This document shows positions 32,624 to 45,900 of a stretch of 64,000 nucleotides of DNA, one piece after another (the stretch's first letter is position 1; each line of letters begins with the position of its first letter). The translations under genes were made by a program, and so were the position numbers. Location: contig CM073558.1 in the NCBI GenBank assembly GCA_037074615.1, positions 983,501 through 1,047,500 of the forward strand, given 5' to 3'. The notes beneath the pieces are model-generated. The model saw only the letters and a list, made by a program, of their open reading frames with translations. It made no database searches and was not told the DNA's origin. Source of the stretch: Leucaena leucocephala. Its lineage: Eukaryota > Streptophyta > Magnoliopsida > Fabales > Fabaceae.

Positions 32624-35600
32624 TTTGATTGATCATATAATTATAAATGCTGCTATTGACTTGTGTGTCTACATTCTCTACCCGTTGTTCTCTTTTTTCT
32701 TCTTTCAAATTTAATATGAGATGATTTCTGTCTATCAACTTCCAAGTTCCAACAGTATACAAAATGTACTTGCCGATAAAGTTGTTCATTCGTGGATACT
32801 GGAATATCTTCTATAGCACTTGAAAATACGGAGAACTCTGTGTGTGTTGCCTTTTTATTGGTCTCTGTATTTGTGCCCTTGCTCTGGTCAGAAGCACCTT
32901 TTTTCTCCCCTTGGGGCCTGTATTACCATGAGATGAGAAATCCGTCTAGACGTCTGCTCTAGGAATTACTGGAAGCTGGTTTTTGTTTCTGAGAAGTTTC
33001 AGAGATCTTGATATTGCTTCTCTTTCCAAGAAATATCTTGGTGATGGTGCATGCATATACTTTTCTTTGCTTGGTTTTAACAAAACAATAATAAAAAACC
33101 ATTAAAAAGATTTAGCAGACTTATCTGTCACGTTCTCCGTATTGCTTTCTCAAACCCCACGTCCGTTTGTCAGCAGCTAGCACCATGCAAAGATTGTCTG
33201 TTACAAAATCTACATTTCCATGTCTTAGGAACTAATACTGCCTTGCCTTCATATATGGGGAAATGGAAGAATCAATCCACTGTTAAAAAAGAAAAATTAA
33301 TCTATTTAGATATTTTATTGAATATTTTATTCTATTTAACTGAGATTTGTTATCTTATTCTACTAAAATTTTCACTATAAGGCCATTGGTTCATAACTCG
33401 TTAAAAGGAGGGAAAAGGGAAGCAACCGTAATTTTAAATGTGGGTTAGTTGTACGGAATGGCATTGATTTGGAAAGGACTTTGACGAGGATTTCATTGTC
33501 TAAGCTTTTAGGAAGTGTTGATAAGCCAATAAGCAGAGGGAATGAATGCTAAGGAGAAGAAAGATAACAATAATTCAGTTCACAGATTATGTGTTTGGTT
33601 GCTGCTCTGCATGTTTGTGGTGGATGAAGAGTGTCGTCCGTACAATGCAATAAAATATTATAACTCATAATAAAGGAAGAAGGCAAAGTGTTGGGGGTAG
33701 GCTCAGTAGAGAGAGAGAGAGACGCCACTAGTGGTTTAGTCATTAGTGGGGAAAGGTCGGGTGGTGGAGATGTGACTAATAGAAGCTATAACTATTCATT
33801 GTTTTTAAATGGCCATATCACTTCCTTTACCAACCAAAAAATAGTTTAATATTCAAATGCCCTTCTTTTGAAGGGCTGGTTTGATCTGTAGAATAATTTT
33901 GCGTTTTTTATATACGAATTTTAGAAAAAGACCCACGAACTAGTGTAGGGTTCCTAACTCGTGATGTATGGATACTGACACAAGTAAGAATATGCATACA
34001 CTCGGATAATCTTGACTTTAGTAGAATTATCACTGTGAAGAGGACTCTCAAAACGTTGCAACGCTCTCATAGATCCCTAGAGTAAAAGTATCCGATCCTT
34101 CTGCTGTTGAACCTACGACCATGGGTAGAATGATATATATATATATAATGAAACCATAAAAGTTATTTAAAAAGATGCCAAATGCACGGCACTCGTGAGA
34201 TTTAGAAAGAGACTGATATAGGTAGCTTTATCCTGCAAGTAAAGATGTTATATTCATAATTTTAACGAGGAAGTCACACGGCAGCGGGAGGTGGGTGGTC
34301 CATTATATTTTTGTTATTATTATTCAAATATAAAAAAATCATCTGCGTAGTTTATTTAATTTTATTCTTCATATAAATTAGAAAGGGTAATTTATTCGGA
34401 GGCCGTAGCTTTTTAAGTACCAAAAGTGGCAGTTTTCGGTTCCGAATACGGGGAAGAGACTCTTGAAGAATTGACGAATTTTGGCGCCAAAAGAAGCACG
34501 AAGTCGCTGTCGTGTCTCGAGCCTCGACGACGGCCAAAACCGACCTCTGCATCAAAATTGATAAATCTCTGACATGTGAAAGGTGAGGGGATTGAATTGA
34601 TACGTACCATTAATTGATTTTGGCCCTTAGTGTTAGGGTTCTGCCTGGCTGGGGAGTTGTTCCTGACAATACTATTTCTCTGTCTGCCCATTAATTCTTG
34701 TCTAGGGTTTACTGCTGCATTCAATTTTGATCGATCTATTTGGAAACCTAATGCCCTCTTCTGATTTCTCCAGGAATTAGGAGTAAAGGCATTTGTCTAA
34801 TGTCTTAATTGGTTTATACCTAATTGGATCTTGTTCATAATTGCGGGATTTGATTTGTAGCCTCTCTGGTTTCCCCTGGATCCCTTTCTTTCTTCTTCTC
34901 AATTGGGTGAGTGAATCATATCGGTAAAAATCCATTTCTGATGGAATCTTTGAGCGATTGTGAAAATGAGGTTTCTGAGAAAATTAGTAGTGTGTAGATT
35001 TTCTTTCCAATGGAAGACATGTTTTCTTTGGCTCTCCTTTTGAGGGTCTATGTGTATAGTGGTAACAGTAGAAGTCTCCTTGTGAACTGCTGGTTTTTGA
35101 TAACAGCTCAAGGAACGGGAAACAAACACTATGCCATGTTATATTTAGGCATTAAAAGAAAAGATGACAAAAGAAAACGCCATCCTTTGTTTTTTAAAAT
35201 TTCATTACAAATAGAGCATATTTATTTGCTTTTGCTTATAGGAATCTGACTAGTGGAAAACCCCTTCCCATGAAGGCATACACAAAGAATGAATTGAATT
35301 TGCATGCTCACAAGCTTTCAGGGACAGCAAATCGGAACACGTATTTGATCATATGACTTGATTTTCTGGTAGCTATTTTGTCCATCTGAACTGAATATTT
35401 TAGTCACGTTAAACAATTTTATTTGCCGGGAAAAAATGTTATAAAGAAGTCTCATAGAACACTTCAAGTTGATTACAGCAATTGCATTTGCCATTCGGCT
35501 AAGATGTGACTTGGGAGCTGAGCTATGGTCAAAACAACGCCTAAAGACCCTGGACCACTAGAACCTGAAGACTTTTTGGTCAATTTTTGTTTTGTTTTGT

Positions 35601-36000
35601 CTTTCTGTGTCTCCCTTTGGATTGTGTCAATAAGAAGTATTTTTCCGCCATTTCATACAATGTTGTTTTATCGGTTTCGCAGAATCGGCTACAAAAAAGA
35701 CGGAGTTTCCTTTTTGAACTGAGGGATATTTCTGAGTCCTGATATCAAATTGGCTAAGGTTAACAGTTCACCCTCGGATGTTTAGTTGATTTGCAACTTT
35801 GAAGGATCAAGCAGGAACATCAGAACAAAGGTTCTCATAATCTGGATTGTGCGCGGCTATAGAATTGGCTTTTATATTTTCAGGGGTACTGTGTGCAATT
35901 TTAATTTTCCTTTTTTCACTTAGTATAGCTATATTTCCATTGGCAACAATCCTATGCATTGTCTATAGTTACAAGACTATTGTTTGACTACATTTTTTTT
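32624..36000. other. HWS 3' flank and intergenic sequence; possible unidentified transcript at 34.4-35.75 kb
   Basis: 3' UTR to ~32800. An (AT)n lies at ~34134-34147. From 34400 to 35750 the sequence is less AT-rich, with leader-like features and short plus-strand ORFs, including one from 35271 (MKAYTKNELNLHAHKLSG...) and one from 35525 (MVKTTPKDPGPLEPEDF...). None is recognisable or long, so I do not call a gene; a small or non-coding transcript is possible. Confidence 0.35.
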
Positions 36001-36790
36001 TTGATATAAGAGAGGACTAAACACCCATACAAAGAAAATTAAGTCAAAATGATTAAATCCTAGACGATTGCTAAGAACAAGAGTCTCCAAACAAAGAGGA
36101 TTTGAGTATAATGTTCCTATGGTAGTGAAGTATTCTTTAGTTAGAATATCTGTAATTTTATTCTAAACTCTAGGAATATATTAGAGTTTCACTTCCCATA
36201 AAAGCTATAAAAGACTGTCTCTGAACAATTAATAAACTGCATATAACATTATTTCTATGGGACAACATATCAATTATATTTTTAGAATCAAATTTAAGAA
36301 TAATCTTATTAAATTATAGATCTTAAGCCAACTTGAGTCTTTTGTATATAACCCATTCCTCAGTTTTATATATAGTATATTGCTCAACTTCTATCATAGT
36401 ACAAGACCCTATATTGTAAATCCAGCAACCTAATTCTCTCAAACACTGTACCTTATTCTAAATTGCTGTAAGAGCTCTATTTACATTAAGTTTGAACTAC
36501 CCAAATGAGAAGGTTGTCCAATAGATTAAGTTGGAACACTTGACTATTAAATTTTCTTGTTGGACCTACACAAAATTCTTCCATCTTTACACAATAACCA
36601 AGTAAAGATCTACAAGTTTGACAAATTTATGTCAAAAATATATTGATTTCTCCACTTCTATAAAATTCAAATTACAACTCAATTAATAAAACTATTCATT
36701 CCTAACTTCTTTTTGAGATTTAAAATAAACCAATCTTATAAAGGATATCTAAAGAGAGGGAAATAATACTGGGGATTAACCAATCCACGC
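36000..36790 (-). mobile_element. Degenerate LINE fragment (RNase H-like region)
   Basis: On the minus strand, broken frames between ~36770 and 36010 give FKLNVNRALTAI, LGCWIYNIGSCTMIEVEQY and IILKFDSKNIIDML, in the order and spacing of the RNase H domain of plant non-LTR elements (consensus-like LNVDGA, ...EAELWGIYEGL..., ...ESDSKNVIE...). Many stops and A/T drift show an old copy. The RT part is not visible. Confidence 0.55.
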
Positions 36791-37096
36791 CAAAGTTTTG
36801 TTTGACCAAAACTCGCTTGTTATACTGAAATACAAATGCTTTTATGGTTTTCGCTTATATTCAATATTTTGGTCAAGTTGATTCCATGATTTGGTCTTTT
36901 TGTTTTTGTTCTTTGGAAAGAACCATTTGATTTGATATTAGATATCTTTAACTAGCAAGACAAATGCAAAGAGAAATTCAATCATAATTTCCAATACATA
37001 ATACAAAGCTAAAAGCCTATTTTTGTTCAAACCGAGCATTTCAGAAGTACACCTTGCAAATCCAGTGCTTCATATTCTCTAAATGCCTACCTGACC

Positions 37097-39876
37097 TCAG
37101 GAATAATCATACAACGCTATGCTCCTATCATCTGATACGCTAGCAAGCCGACCAACTCGAACGTTACTCCCTCCAGGTGGCCTAAATGCCACTCCCCACA
37201 CTTGGTCTGTATGGTTGCCCATTGTCTGCACAGGAGCCCTCATGTTCAGATCCCAAAGCCTCACAGTCTTATCACTTGAACCTGTGGCAATGGCTGACCC
37301 ATCTGGGCTAACATCCACACATAGTACCCAGCTAGCGTGGCCTGACATGGATGAAACTAGGCTTCCTCCATCGGCATCATACATGTGGACATGCGCATCG
37401 TCTGAAGCTGTAAACAACAACCTCGGATCGTAGGGCGAATATGCAAGTGACCGCACTGGCATATGGTGGCCTTCAAGGTGATGTAAGAATTTCCCACGAG
37501 CTATGTCAAAGACAGAAAGGGTGCCATCCATTGAGCCACAAGTAAGCCGTTTACCATCAGGGCTCCATGCAACTGATAGGACAAACTTTTTACTGCTACT
37601 TCTGTCAGTTGGCTTGGGCCCTTCTGGACGAGGAATAGATAGGGTGGCAACAAGCTCCCAGGTGGAAGTGTCCCAAAGCTTGACTGAAGCACTACTTCCA
37701 CCAGCAACTGCCAGAATGGAACCCTGACAAGGGCCAATAGAGTTGTTAGAATTGTCAAATAACCAAGTTTATATTCAACACAATTTTTATAGTTTCGATA
37801 TCAAAGGGAATTGTCACGGCTAGCTTAGACAAAGAGACATCAGATAACTCTACTACATAATGATAAGCTACATGAGCAAAATAAATTGCTTAGCAAAGTG
37901 TGAAGGAAGAAGGAACTACATAGTTCAATTTTCTAAGGCTTCAAATATTTTTCTGTCATCACCGATGAAGGAATGAAGGGAGTGAGATAAAACCATCAGA
38001 ATCAGGAAATTCAGATTGTCCAACATATGGCGTGTGATATGGTAGGCATATGGTATTTAATTAGTATTTCACATTTACAATAGTTAAACGGTTATGTATA
38101 TATTACATAAATGCAAGATCTTCAATATATCAACGAGCTGGATATGATAATTGTTAAATAACCAGAAAATCTGCCAATCCTAAACTTCAAATCAAGCTTT
38201 GGGTTAGGAGACTCACAAATGACTAAGATAAAGGTTGAAACAGGGCACATAACCAGACACATGCAGAAGAAAACAATCGCTAATCACAATGCAAGACAAA
38301 AAAGTGTATTTCTAAGAGTAACCAATCCAGTTTGTGTAATAAAGATTTTGATGAAGCAAATAGACAATGCACATATTCAGCAAAATAGATTATAGAAGTC
38401 AAACGTCAATATACGTAAGCTAAAATCATCGTGACATTTAATGTAAAGGAGAGGGTGAGGCTACATCATATTCCTCACACTGAAGAATATAGGGAAACCT
38501 ACTGTTACATTAGTAGTAAGGAAAAGTGATTGACTTTCAAAAGAGCACTTACAATTTTTCCATGTTTTGGTCAAATTAAAGCTAACTATGTCAAATGGGG
38601 AACAAAATCTTTTCTTTTCCAAGATATGCTTTTTATTCAATGAAATACTAATAATTGCTGAGAATAAAACACATTGCATAGACAACAGCAAGAATTTCTA
38701 TTACGTATAGATTCTATTCCTGATCTTGATGATCGAAATCACTCTGAGAGTTTAAGAAGCTCCATTAACTAAAGAAGATGAGGGGAAAAAATCTAGAAAA
38801 TTGAGAGATTTGATGTTTTATATAATAAATCTAAAAAAAAATGAGAGATTTGATATATTCAACTTTTAAGCAAGCAAGAACGCCAATAAATAGTTTTACA
38901 AACTCAAGGGCAATTTCATACATGAAGGATATGCTGAACCTTCTATATTAAAGAGAAACGGGGTTATATGATCGAATAGTGACTGTTACCAGGTGTTCAC
39001 GGATCAACTGCAAATACGGATAAGTTTTTCTGGCAGAAAGATCCCCGAATGAAACATATTAGGTGGAGCACAGAAGATTTAGAGAAATCAGCCTAGCACT
39101 TGGCCACTCAAATCCAATAAGAGGATACAAACTAGTTTTCACATACTTAACTGGCAATGGCTCAAGCTAACAGCACAAGTTTTTTTTTTTTTTTTCATTT
39201 CTAAAACCAAATCAGGTATTTCAGGGATCTCTACCCTTGATGCACTTTCGTATTAACAAAACACAGTCCTGATGGTTCAATTAGATAATAAACATTGAAA
39301 AAATAAATTTCCCTGTACTATTTAGGACAAACTTTGTAAATAGATTTTGTAAACATACAGTGACATCCAAATCTAATGGCGTCGGAGAGAGTAGTAAGTC
39401 ATGAATTCTGTAACGGTATATTTCAGTATAAAAGCGTCTGGGGCATATCTCTCAGAGACCAAATGATGTATTTAGTCCATAATAAATCAAGAAGCTAGAA
39501 AACTTAAAATTCCATGGAACAGCGGAAGTTCGATTACCTTGGGATCGAATTTCAACTGCCAGACTTCAGACGGAGGAGCTTCCAGAGTAGCGATGGTGGC
39601 GTTGGAATCCACATCGAAGACCCTGACGAAGCTATCGAGGGAAGAGGAAGCAGCGATGGAGCCGAGAGGATGAGCCGCCACAGAAGCAACACCGAGGCAG
39701 TGGCCGGTGTTGGTGCGGTCAGGGACGAGATCATCGGACCGCCATAGCCTCACAGTCTCGTCCAGTGAGCCAGTGAGAAGAAGGGGAGATCGAGAACTTG
39801 TGGCGGGAATCCACGTGACCGCCCACACAGAGTCATCGTGCGCATTATCCACAGATTTCAGGGCTGCCAATTTCAT
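37097..39876 (-). CDS. VIP3: WD40-repeat protein VIP3/SKI8 (Paf1C and SKI-complex subunit)
   Basis: Two exons on the minus strand, 39876-39538 and 37723-37097 (TGA), joined in phase 0 across a 1.8-kb GT-AG intron, give 321 aa, the Arabidopsis VIP3 length. Seven WD-type blades fill the protein: HDDSVWAVTW, LLTGSLDETVRLWR, SSLDSFVRVFDVDSNATI, LAVAGGSSASVKLWDTSTW, CGSMDGTLSVFD, FTASDDAHVHMYD, IATGSSDKTVRLWDL and SVSDDRSIALYDYS at the C-terminus. In plants VIP3 (At4g29830) serves both the nuclear Paf1 complex (transcription elongation, FLC activation) and the cytoplasmic SKI complex in exosome-mediated mRNA decay. The intron is AT-rich and includes a poly-T run near 39181. The start ATG is followed by the family's MKLA.LKS.. 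opening. Confidence 0.95.
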
Positions 39877-42800
39877 TGTGTTGGAACTGAATCTGTTAGA
39901 AGTTAGAACCCTAATCAGAAAACAACGAATAGAAACTTTCAGAGCAATGCCTTCAAGCGGGGAACCGTGGACTGGAGTATCGCAGTGTATTACACTATAA
40001 ACAACTAATTGACCGTAAAAATGCCCAATTACACAACGGAAATTTATTTATGCATTAGCCCCTTGTGCAAGAAATTAACAAAACAGTAAAATATAATAAT
40101 TAAAAACCTGGTAAGAAAATAATGACTTGGAATAAATAATATCAAATATCTAAAAAAATAAATAATGACAAGGCTTACAATTAATAGTAATAATATAAAT
40201 TATTTTTATACAAGGCGTGAAAAATTATATAATTATATCAACAGTGAAAACCAATTTTCTTCCTCTTCTATATAATAAAAAACTTTAGTTAAATATATAA
40301 TATTTTTATACTTGCCCCAAAATATTTTATCAAAACTTTTTTTTATTGGCTACTTGATTTATCATAATTTTATTCTAACTATATTTGAATCCAATTCATA
40401 TCGTGTACTTGATTACAGTGGATAAGTCTCTTAATAAAAAATTTTTGTATGCGCTAAGGCTCAAATTTAATATCTTATTTAAATGATACTGAATTATTTA
40501 TCACTCGGATTAATTATATTGGTAATATTTTATCCACTTGATGATTGATTGATGGGTTATTGGAGGAAATGAAAAAAAACAAACAAAAAAGCCTAAGAAT
40601 CGGGGGACTCGGATTGGGCTTTTCTTGTTCTTGTTGGGCTTCTCAGCCTATGCGTCTCTTAAATATTCGTATGCTCTTATTAAAAGGAATCCTATTTAAA
40701 ATATTATGGTCACATTTTTCAATGGACACTAAATGCTATCTTTTTCCTATACTAAACAACTTAGAATTTTGATTGTATGTAAATTAGTTCTTAGACATTA
40801 AAATTTTGATCATTAATTTTAATTCTCTTCCATTTTTATCTTGATGATATTCATCTGTCGATGATCATGCGGACCCTATATGTTGAGTTTGTGTGTAATT
40901 TAACTTGTCACTTATTACAAACAATTAGCAATAACCCAATATGCTTTGATCTTAATATTTATAACGAAATTAGTCACTTAATTAAGTTTATGATTATGCT
41001 AATAATTAATTAATATAGAGCCGTAGAGTTAGAAGGAAGTTGGGAAGTGGGAATATTTAGACAAAATAAATTAGAGATGTAGGGTTTAGGCACGACATCG
41101 CGTAATAATGACAGATGTTGGATACAAATGGGGGCAATGCATGTTGTTAATGTCAGTCAACAGCAAGCGATGTTGGTTTTGGACCACAAGTATTTTTAGG
41201 AAGCCATAGAAATGCACACAGAAGTGGTCCTCCTCCTCCTTCTTGCAATTAGATAGTATGTCACACCATCAATTCATAGGATGTTTTGGTCAAATTGCAA
41301 CCTCACCTGAGTCTATAAGTTGAGTCCCTACACACTAAAAAAAAATCCTTTCATAAAAATTATCTAATAAATAAAATATTATAAGATTTAATCTCACTTA
41401 TAATTTTATAATAGTACTATATACCACATGAGATTTCATCTTTTTGTTTTATTTTATTTTTTATAAACAACTATAGCAGTATTTGATTTTATAAAATAGT
41501 AAAAAAATTGAAATATCTGTCCTTGTGGACTTTTCATGATGTTGTGGAGGTTTAAGAATGTTGAGAACTTGCCATGCCTCTATAATGATGTGGGGCTAAG
41601 ACCAGGGACCCCCAGATGCTAAAATTTAGGACATGAAATCCATTTATGTTTCATTTTCCTAAAATGAATTATTCTAATATGTTCCACATGCTTTTCTTCC
41701 CCCATCATCTTTTAAATTGTATCAGGATTGGAGCTTTGACACTAAACTCATGTTAGTATATTATCAACTACGTGAACTTAACTATAAAATAACTAACTTA
41801 TGGTTATTTTATGATAGCCTTAACTTTTCAAGTCAAACGCAAGTTTCTTCTGGGTCCGCCAAAAAGAAGAACTAAGCCCATATAAATTACCCATGCATAA
41901 TAAAAGCAGTTAGGCACCAAAGAAGACAATGTGAAGTTGCTTCCCTAAGTCATGTGTTTTCTTTAACCATTATTACTATTTATTTACGGGGTAAGGTTAC
42001 ATTTTGATTTGTCACGTATTATTAATATTGTATAAAAAAATATTTTAAGTTTAATGTCATTCCAAAACTATTAAATGAGAAGTAATTTTATATCTAAATA
42101 TTAAAAATATTAACAGTAAATAATAAAATTTTAATAGTAAATGTTAATTTTTTAATATTTTTAAATTGATGTTTAGCTTAAGAAAACATGTTCCGAAGCA
42201 AGATAAAACCCTTTATCAATCCTCACCATTACTATAATAGCTTTTATTTTTAATATTTTTAAATTGATATTTAGCTTAAGAAAACATGTTCCGTTTATCT
42301 ATCCTTGCCATTACTATTATAGCTGCCACGTGCTTCTCTTTCTTCCACACATATTTCAATAAATGCCTCCTATAAATCATCCCTTTGGCTCCTATGAGTT
42401 ATACTACATAGGATCCATAGCATTCCTTAGGCTTAGCTAGCCTAGCATGATTTCAAGTTACAGTTTCAAAAGAATAAATCAAAGCCACTCCATTAATGGA
42501 TAGTAGTTTTTTAGATAAATGATGATAGATAAAGTTTAGTGGAAGTTACTGCTCTGTTTCAATGATGTCAGTATTGACTAAATTAAAGCATCTTGTTTAA
42601 GAAGACAAACAAACAATCGCCTTGGGCGGAGACAAAGGTCGGACGATATTAACAATTAACATGCTCGAACAAGGTGTTTTTTATTTGTGTGGGACCCTAA
42701 TCCTGAGGTGGCAGAAATTATGTAGCCAAAGAAGACGACTTGCAGTTAATCCATTGAGGTAACTTGCTCGTAGAAATGGTGGACACACGGCATTGTCAAG

Positions 42801-42926
42801 CATGAAGCAGAAAGAGAGCATGCCACCATTCTCTCAGCTTTCCAATCAATCAATCACTTGCTTTTAAAAAGAGCAAGAGCAAAAATCGAGGCTTGCGTTT
42901 GAAATTTGAATTTTGAGAGAAAAGAA
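39877..42926. other. Intergenic between VIP3 and the USO1-like gene
   Basis: AT-rich. Contains a ~95-bp imperfect tandem duplication at 42148-42323. The right end (42840-42926) is the leader of the next gene. No gene or recognisable element seen. Confidence 0.45.
42148..42323 (+). repeat. Imperfect tandem duplication (~95/78 bp)
   Basis: TTTAGCTTAAGAAAACATGT occurs at about 42172 and 42270 within two longer copies, both ending CATTACTATAATAGC or CATTACTATTATAGC. The second copy lacks ~17 bp in the middle. Confidence 0.8.
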
Positions 42927-45900
42927 ATGGAAGAAGTAACAGAAAAAGAGGGTAAAAGGAGGGAAGGAGGAGGAGGGTTCATGGCGGACAAGTTGAAAAG
43001 CGGCGTTTTGGTGGGGTTAAGAGGTGGTCCTTCTACTCCTCCACCGACATGGAGGCTTGAGCTTTCTTCTTCGTCTCACCTTCAGAGTGGCTGTAGAAAC
43101 GACACCGTTCGTGAATTCGTCGACTTTCCACCATCTACCATTTCTGCCAGAAAGCTCTGTGCGAACCTCTGGGAATTTCAACCCCACCACCTTCAGATTC
43201 AGACCCCACTTCCTAATATGACCAAACCAGCCACCAGAATCCGCCGCCGCCGCCGCCGCCGCCGCCACCATCATAAGGACGAGCATCCACAGAGGCCCAC
43301 TGATAAGGTTTCATTTAATCGCAGCTTCTGCTCTGTTATATGCCTTTTAGTTGTTCGTTAGTTTCTATATTGCCATTTCCTTCATATTTGTGCGGCTTCA
43401 TTAAGCAACAATGGCCTGTCTGTTGACTCGAATTTGTGGAACTATTATGCTTGGTTGTGGTTATTCATCATTTATTGGGGCTTTAATTGATTTGCTTGAC
43501 CATATCTTCTGCTTCACAGCGTTGTTTGTTTTCTAATTATTTCCTAAAATTTACAGCTTGTTATGCAAAACTCTTGCAAGTGGATTGCTTCTTACATGTA
43601 TGAATCTATAGCAGTTGTTAATGTGTTTTCTACGAGGTTCTCCAATAGAAATATATAATATTTGGATAGCTTTTTGTTCACAATCCTGTTACGTTATTGA
43701 AGAAATTGAAATCAAATTCTTTCCTCCTTTATATTCTTCCCATGTGCTTTAAAGCTTGCTTCTTATGAGGAGCAATGGAGCATCAAAGCATGTTTATTTC
43801 TATGAACCTTATGGCTCTCTAGCCTTTCTCTGTGACTTATTGTTCATATAGTTGCAAGCCCGGTCTCGCTTTCAAATTTGGCTATGGAAATGGTGACCTT
43901 TATGGTCTTAGTTTTTTATTCCGTGTAGTGCATGGGGTATGGATACGTGTCCCTATTTTGACTCTTGTATTGGGAATCACAATAGGTGTGCTAGTGATTG
44001 TATGGTTAGAAAGAGAAATATCCGCAGGGATACAACAGCGTATTGGACCTGAATAAGCCGGTCCATCTATCTAGTTTTGTTATATTTGCATAAACTAAAA
44101 CAAAAATTAAATCAAACTTAGTCCATTGATATTCATTCAAAGGTAAATCTGATTTTGTCGATGTCTTTATAGCATAGTGGTATGCAAGCTTCCTTGCTAG
44201 TGGAAGGTAGGTCGTTGATCTTATTTGTAACCTCTATATTGGTTGAGAATGTGTATAGCTTACTTCCACAATGAAGTAATTACTTAAGTCAGTCAGTGCA
44301 CAAGACTGGGATCTGGAGCCTCCAAGTTGAAATGGAAGGAAGCAAATTCTCAACAAACAATATAAAGAAATGATATTAGAGTTGGTTTCCCTACGAACCG
44401 GATTAAATGTTTGTAGAATTGATGTAGTTTGACTTAATTTTTGTTTTCGATTATGCATATTTAACATAAACCAGATGGGTGGGTCCCATGGAGTGTGACT
44501 TGTGAATAGTTTCACTTACCACGTGTCTCCTTGCAGCCAGCTTCTCCGAGTAGCTTGAGTAGACATGTCACGACTTTGCCTGTTGAGAGCCATAGATCAG
44601 TTGACAGGGATGGTTGTGTTTTGGAGCCTTTATCGCCTGCAAGTTACAGTGGCTCCCTGGAAGTAAGCAGTTATTGTTTGTGAACTAATTGGTGCATTTC
44701 TACAATTAAAGGAAACATGATTTCTTATAGTTTTGCCTAAGAACTTGAGTTGTGAAATCCGGTAGCATGATCATATCAGGAAACGCAAAATTGATGCATC
44801 ATATAATTCGAAATATGTTTTTGAGTTTAGCAAATTTGCAGTTATTCAGCACATTTACTTGTTACCACTGAAATATTACGGTTTACTGAAGTTTTTTCTG
44901 CCAAAGATCTCGTCAACAATCTCTGTTTCGTAAGAAAAGATTTAACAATTTTCATCCTTTATTGCTTATATAAAGAGATGAAGGTGCTATTTTGCTTAAA
45001 GCAGGTGGCGCCATATAATAATCAGGCGGTGACTCCCACGAGTTCCTTCAACTTCAAAGGTAGGAGAATGGGAGAGTCAAGTTGCGATGTCGAAACAACA
45101 AGAGAGTTACTCAAGGCACTGAACCGAATATGGAGTCTTGAAGAACATCATGCTTCGAGTATATCGGTAGTGAAAGCCCTAAAAATGGAACTTGACCTTT
45201 CTCGTGCGCGGGTTAAGGAGTTGGTACGAGAGAAGCAAATGGATCAGCAAGGGATGGAGGATTTGATGAAGAGGATAACGGAGGACAAGCTTATTAGGAA
45301 GAACATGAAAGAATTTGACAAAGTTAAAGCTGCATTTCAATCAGTCAAGGAAGAGCTAGAAGATGAGAGGAGGCTAAGAAAGCTTTCAGAAAGCCTGCAC
45401 AGGAAATTGGCGCGGGAGCTTTCTCAGATGAAGCCTTCTTTCTCTGGTTCTTTGAGAGAGCTCGAAAGGGAGAGAAAAGCTCGGATCCTGTTAGAGAATC
45501 TGTGTGATGAATTTGCCAAAGGAATTCGAGCCTACGAACAAGAGGTACGTTCCATGAGGAGGTTGAAGTATGAGAAGAACCAGGTTGGTGGTAGAGATCA
45601 TAAACTTGATAGGCTAATACTCCATATTTCGGAAGCTTGGCTAGACGAGCGTGCGCAAATGAAGCTGGCGAATGTTGGGGATGATCCTGAAGAGAGAAGT
45701 TCCTCCATTGTTGACAAGCTTGGTTTCGATATCGAGACATTTCTTCACGCGACCCGGTCTGTTGATTCCAAACAATATGGTGACTCCTCTTCTCCAAAGG
45801 AACCGAAGGAAATTTACCAATGTCAGCATTCATCGGATTCCTTTCTGCTCAAGGAAGCTACGAGCGCGCCTCGTAATATGGCCGAGGAAGATTCAATTGG

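Noticed and set aside
34413..34724. 103-codon frame on the minus strand
   Set aside because: No recognisable protein. The plus strand here looks like a transcript leader.
43832..44056. Open frame as a nuclear ndhA gene
   Set aside because: Only ~40 residues of NdhA; no promoter or transit peptide; lies inside an intron. It is plastid DNA, not a gene.
44158..44225. Functional tRNA gene
   Set aside because: No acceptor-stem pairing and a damaged T-arm.
45345..45833. 162-codon frame on the minus strand
   Set aside because: Shadow of the USO1-like coding exon on the opposite strand.
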